Under the pieces are notes generated by a model, which did not search any database, was not told the origin of the DNA, and was given only the letters and a program-made list of their open reading frames with translations. From Lingula anatina (Eukaryota > Brachiopoda > Lingulata > Lingulida > Lingulidae): a DNA stretch of 42,974 nucleotides. Location: positions 40,003-82,976 of the forward strand of contig NW_019775452.1 in assembly GCF_001039355.2 (NCBI RefSeq), read 5' to 3'. The position numbers were made by a program, and so were the translations under genes. How positions within the stretch are numbered: position 1 is the first letter of the stretch; every line of letters starts with the position of its first letter. This document shows positions 30,971-42,974 of the stretch, in pieces.

Positions 30971-31673
30971 TTCAGCAGTGAAATAAAAAAAGATCAGTAA
31001 CTCATTTTGATGGACATTTTATAGGCATCATAAATTTAAAAAATCATAACCCAACGTCGCACTGACGTTGGCTTAAGTGTGGCACATAGCGCATCAACTA
31101 CATGCATGCACCTAGGGTCACTGTATATCATAACTTTAACCTGTGTTAGACTCATGTCTCTCAATAAGTTTACATTTAAGTGAAAGTTCATTCGATATAG
31201 CGTCTCCTTGAACGTATGCAGCTGGTACTTGTATTGTATATTATTTTACTGCATTCCAGCTAGTTGGTCCTAATATCGACGGTGTATTCCAAAGTACAAA
31301 CAAAAATACTAGAGAGTGCCCTAATTCATTCTTATAAAATGCAATGCACAAAATAATTTGAGTGGGAAAAAAGGTTTTTGACCGCCGGTAACCCAACGTT
31401 GCACCAACGTTGGCTCAGAGGTGGCACGTATCGCGCCAACTGCCTGCAGCTACGATAAACAAATTATAGACAGGTTTGCTTGTTTCTTTAAATCATCTAC
31501 AAAAAATAAATCTCTACCTATAGTTCGAAAAATATAAACACTGTAAAGTAAATACTTACCTAACAAGTGTGATCAAAGCAGTCGTTGGCCCAACGTCAGG
31601 CCACCAGTAGTGGCCCGACTGCCACAGTGCCAAACTATGCCGACGTCGGCGCGACCGCTTCTTGCTATCTGGG

Positions 31674-32268
31674 CACATGGGGAAGTATTCAAGTGGGTGG
31701 GCCATATTTGACCGTGCAACTATAGTTAGTCCCCTATTCTGAATGAAGCCTTATACAACTTAATGTACCACCAGCATTTTTTTATTTTTTATTTTGCATT
31801 TTACAGAGCTTGTCAAGTGCAACACTTGAAGTGGTGTCCATTTTTTCGTTTACCATACCATTTACAATTTGCGCTATATATCAAAGAGTACAACGTTGCA
31901 ATATTCAGTGGTGAAAATAAAACGGGGAAATAACTCCAAAATTAGCAGAGATGCACCCTTAGTTACTTTTTGACATGAATTGCACTTCACAAATTTGGAA
32001 TAAAACTAATTTAAATTTTTACCTATGATTTTGTTTTAAATGGTAATTTTCAACAAAAATATTGAGAACTTTTGTTTACTGCATTTTGTAGAGCTTGTCA
32101 AGCTCAACACTGGAGGTGGTGTTCCTTTTTCTGCTTTTCCATGTGAATGCACTTACTCCAGCTGGTGGTACAATACCCGGAGGCAGTATCGCCTGTCTTA
32201 TTTCTTGTTATCAACTCAGTTATGATAATTTGTAAATGCCTTTTAAAGTGTAATTTTTTGTTTTTTAG
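31674..32268. other. Intergenic / intron remnant with a short duplicated motif
   Basis: A segment containing AGAGCTTGTCAAG and a following GGTGGTGT-type stretch occurs twice, near 31806 and 32090, each after an AG that could be a splice acceptor. The second lies in an open frame (LVKLNTGGGVPFSAF). I do not recognise it. By comparison with the tandem copies, this stretch should have been the last intron of a lost E3 gene. Confidence 0.3.
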
Positions 32269-32359
32269 TTTTGGAAACCATTTTCAAGTATCACCATACA
32301 ATCTTAGAGACCCCTGTTCAGATTCACCATTTCCAACAGGTAATTTATTAGAATTATGA
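32269..32359 (+). pseudogene. Orphan last exon of a lost Deltex-type gene copy, stop codon lost
   Basis: After TTTTTTAG, the sequence matches the last exon of gene A (38699-38738) and its flank over about 80 bases: FGNHFQVSPYNL here against YGHHFPAYTYYL there. Where gene A has its stop (CTG TGA), this copy has CTT AGA, so the frame would run on to a TGA ending at 32359. No matching macro, RING or DTC exons are found upstream, where transposons now lie. I read it as the remnant of a third tandem copy. Confidence 0.7.
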
Positions 32360-35004
32360 TAAACTTTGTTTTCATACAGTACAAACTGAGTCGCCCACTG
32401 TATGCAGCATACAAGAGTGTTATTGGCCAAGTGTATCTGTGATACAGTTACACTCTTGACTGTCACATACAGTAGATGATGAGTAGTTACTGTACATAGT
32501 AACTGACTTATCCCACCACTGGCATTTGCATCAGTAGAAAAATTGCACCTGTATTTCTCTTAGAAGGTACTGAAGCATGCACTAAATAATGCACCGTCCA
32601 CGAGCCTGATATAAATATAATAGAATGGCGTGCGACAGCGAGGCATACTATTGTGTATATCAGGTGAGGGGGTAACAGTGCATTATTTGTCATATATACA
32701 AAGGGAAATTGTGCATGCTCCCCACTCAAAACCCCTAACTTTGAATAGAACACGCTGATATCACCGTGCTTAGGGTGATATCAAAGAATGGACTTTCCCT
32801 GAAAGTTTCTGTCCCATTATATTCACCGTCCAATCATTTTCACTTGTGTGAATGGTTTGTGGTTGCATGTGTATTGGCAGAGACATGGGCATTTGGTTTT
32901 CCGTGAGTAGTTTTCTTTTTTCCTGCCTATCTCCCGCACGTGGCAGTCAATTCCTCTCATTCATTGTTTGGCAAAGCCAAATGACAGAGCAACATTCCAG
33001 AAGTGGACAAGCAGTCAAGTTTTGTACATTTTTCCGACGTATCTTATGACAAACTTCTAATGGCAAGTCAAAAGGCAGAAAAAAAAATATGGACAATACG
33101 AACGAAGCAGCAGTTTTCTGATATATTGGAGGATGAACTAATTAGCACAAGTCAAAAGGCAGAGAAATCTCATTTTGAAACTGTGCAACAATATTCTGAC
33201 ATTTCGAACGACCAATTTATTAAGCACAAGCCAAAAGGCAGAAATGTATTATTTAGATGCAAAACAGCAGTAGCAGCAGGCTTTCTCGGCTGAGGTGAAG
33301 GTGCGTATAACAAAATACACATTATTCATTTATATATTTTTCTTTTCCATATGTATTACCACTACATAATGATAGGACACAATGCATACAATGTATGTAC
33401 CCAGACATTTGATTATGAACGGATGAGATTCAGTGCTTTTGAAAAATGTGAAAATTAACATATTTGGCAAAATGTCTTCTCTTATAATATTATTCTGTTT
33501 TTAGGAGGGGAATGGCAGTAAAAGGTTAGCTTTACCAGCAACAGATGAGGAAATGGAGCTATGCTCAAAAGCAAGCTTATCTTAGAAAACTTTGGGTCAT
33601 AACATGTGAGCACTCAATACATGGCACAAAACAACACACCGTTGCCAAGGAAACAACATTGCCATTAATAGATGGAATAAAATACTGAAACCACTGACAA
33701 ATCTCTCTGACAAAGAACTTCAGTACTGGATATCTAATTAATGGGAGTGATGATGGTCCAACACAGCCGAAAATATGCACTCAGACGTCAGTGTAGATGA
33801 AAGTGAAACACCAACAGATTCCTCTTTCAGTAGATTAACTGATTTAACAAAACAGCCATTTGTATTTCAAAACTGCACTTTCCAATTTCATTAAAATATA
33901 AATTAAATGCCTGATGTTGTGTCTTTCTTGTTTTTCTTTTTCATTGACCATTTGTGTAAAATCCAAGGAAAATGGAGATATCAAGTTTTTTTCGCGGATT
34001 TTACTGGGTCCCTGCGAGACGTGCTATCATAAAGAGCGAGTGAAGTGAGCACTTTATGATAGCGGGTCGAGTGAACCGTTTGAATTGTTTGTGTGAACTG
34101 AACCATGTTACTGCTATTGAGCGGGCAGTAACAATGATATCGGTCCCTGCAATCCTTTTGTTTTAATATCAATCCTGTGGTATGTATATTTAAATACAGT
34201 TAAATGTGTGCCTTTTGTAATTGAAATACAAGTGCAATTTTTCTGTTCGAAGTGCAAGTTGTGGAATATAATGTAGGATTTTCTTGGTAGTATATTATAA
34301 AAATAAGAGTGTATCAGATACCACATTAATGGGAACACTCTTAGCATTAATTTTATTTTCCCCCAGTTGATCTTTTGTAAAGTTACATTGCATAATTATA
34401 AAAATGTGATGACTTGAAAACTTAGATAGAAGATAAATTTCCCTTATTTCTGTGTGGATAGCCTGCTCTAATCTCTCAGATGCCTGTGACAGCCACAAGA
34501 TTCCTTGTCAAAATTGAGCTTTACAACAGAAATAGATTGTGTATATAATATGGCATTAAACTGTAAAAGCAGAAATAGTGTCCGACAATTTGGCACTGGA
34601 ATGAAACGAAAAATTATTTTTGAGGAAAGAAAAATAATTGTTTTTCTCTGTCACATCCAAAAAATAATTATTTCATCATACGACCTCTCACATGGCTGTA
34701 AGACCACATTCAGATTCACATATCTTGCTCTCTGAGTGGGTCAAACTCTACAGGTGATGCATCCTAATAGGGAAATCAGTGGAGTCAGCTTTTATTGTCA
34801 AACATGCCTCCTTGAGCAGCAGCTAGGGTTTTTTTTAACTATTGCTGATTAAGCTGATCACTGATTGCACTTTAGTGAGTATGTTGTATACCCAGCAGAG
34901 TTGGACTGAAAATGAATTCTGAATTCTCCTCAATATATCACATTAGATTTTAAAGATGTATTGTGTTACAGTAATGGAAATATAATGTTAGATATTGTGT
35001 GTTC
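32360..35004. other. Spacer between the remnant and gene A, with a 1.6-kb insertion
   Basis: Outer parts (32360-32573 and about 34200-35004) align by eye with the spacer between genes A and B. The middle (about 32574-34200) has no counterpart there and is probably an insertion. It holds a 96-codon ORF (33003-33293) with internal repeats around SQKAEK and a hairpin GCTATCATAAAG / CTTTATGATAGC at 34022-34064. The ORF is not recognised. Confidence 0.5.
33003..33293 (+). other. Repeat-containing ORF in the inserted segment
   Basis: The frame contains three imperfect units of about 30 codons built on FSD[V/I]..D.LI..SQKAEK. It has no clear ATG start in frame and no splice context I trust. It could be part of a mobile-element protein; I cannot name it. 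Confidence 0.25.
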
Positions 35005-38738
<3,734 letters not shown>

Positions 38739-39615
38739 GACCCTTGTTCAGATTCATCATTTTCCACAGGTAACTAATTACTCAGTAGAATTTTGTGAAA
38801 CTTACTTTTATGGATGGCAAGATTAAGTACTAGTTGCTGCACAAGTTGTCCACTTTTGGATATACAAGAGCATATAATATTTGAGGTGTAGCTGCGATAC
38901 AGTTATTCTTGTCTATCACATACAGTAGAGGATGAGTAGTAGTATAACTGACTTTCCCAATTGGATTAAGAAGATGATTGCACTTGTATTTCACTTGAAA
39001 TGCACTGAAGACTATAAAAATATAATCAAGCCAGAGCCTCTTCTAAGAATGATACAAGTGCAATCCTTTTGTCCAAAGTGCATGTCATGGAATAAGATAC
39101 AATATTTCCATGGTAAAATTTTATCTGCATAAAAATGTATTTTTATGATACCACACAGTGAACATTACTAGAGCGAATATATTTTCCCTTGGTTCATTTT
39201 CTTTTGAAAGGTTAAATAAGTACATGTACAAATAATGCTGCACAGTTGCCATCAATTCTATGGAAATGTGAAGACTTGAGAATTATTACTATTTTGAAGT
39301 AATTTACCAAATTTCCATATAGATAGCCTACTCTAATGTCCTAGTGAACTGCTACAGACCCCAGATATCTTATAACAAAATTAAAATGTGTATAATAAAG
39401 TTTTAAGTTGTAAAATTAATTTTTAAAAATTTTTTTGCACTAGAATTGCTTGAAAATTTTATTTAGATAAAATAGGTCTTGTCAATTACTGTATTTTCAT
39501 CTGTCACATTCCAAAATTTATTACTTCATTACGTCACTTGACCATATAAATATGTCATTTAAGATTATACTAATGGTAAGGTGAAATAGAAATAGTTGTA
39601 GGTATTATTATACTT
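38739..39615. other. Spacer between genes A and B
   Basis: AT-rich, partly similar to the spacer upstream of gene A. A TATAAA at 39545-39550 lies about 65 bp before the ATG of gene B and could be its core promoter, but this is weak. It must hold the 3' untranslated region of gene A. No coding exon is seen. Confidence 0.4.

Positions 39616-42974
<3,359 letters not shown>

Larger units (their letters stand above)
28716..31673. mobile_element. Large element with CCCAGATAGCAA inverted ends and GCCAACGTTGGC arms (2.96 kb)
   Basis: The left end CCCAGATAGCAA...GGTCGCGCC (28716-28750) is mirrored at 31639-31673, 35 bp with about five mismatches. The arms (28716-29060 and 31045-31100, 31390-31673) are made of diverged units around CCAACGTTGGC. 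The interior contains the second TTAA MITE and possible minus-strand exons, so it may carry or have captured a gene. The superfamily is not clear to me. The arm motif resembles that of the neighbouring 760-bp element. Confidence 0.7.

Overview
This window is from an animal nuclear genome, probably a marine invertebrate. The evidence is short coding exons with GT/AG borders, AT-rich introns of 150 bp to 1.8 kb, many short inverted-repeat transposons, and animal-type innate-immunity genes. The species cannot be read from the sequence; a lophotrochozoan or invertebrate deuterostome is a guess.

Layout. Positions 1-2867 hold no gene I can support, only a TATA-like promoter candidate. Positions 2868-26740 (minus strand) hold one very large PARP14-like mono-ADP-ribosyltransferase gene. 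I assembled 34 coding exons by hand; all splice phases agree and give an uninterrupted 9,285-nt frame (about 3,094 residues): 15 RRM-like modules, a KH-like region, three macro domains, KH-like segments, WWE, and a PARP catalytic domain with an H-Y-M triad. Six of the RRM exons form three near-identical B-A pairs in roughly 1.52-kb units, a recent expansion.

Positions 26741-27405 form a CpG-rich, apparently bidirectional promoter with a perfect NF-kB-type site, a perfect CRE and a CCAAT box. To its right, on the plus strand, lie an RRM-like exon (27406-27618), a transposon-filled tract (27.7-31.7 kb), an orphan last exon of a Deltex-type gene that has lost its stop codon (32269-32359), a complete gene A (35005-38738), and a tandem copy B (39616 to beyond the window end). 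Genes A and B encode KH-like segments, a macro domain, a C3HC4 RING and a Deltex C-terminal (DTC) domain in one chain.

How the genes may work together (inference). In vertebrates DTX3L (RING-DTC E3) pairs with PARP9 (macro domains), shares a bidirectional promoter with it, and lies near PARP14/PARP15. Here a PARP14-like writer sits head to head with genes whose product fuses the macro reader/eraser part to the DTX3L-like E3 part. The locus therefore looks like a compact invertebrate ADP-ribose/ubiquitin immune module with expanding RRM modules on one side and expanding E3 copies on the other. Transposons (a dead Tc1/mariner with perfect ends, TTAA MITEs, CAGGCCCGTAGCCAG MITEs, CAACGTTG-rich elements) lie only in introns and intergenic DNA.
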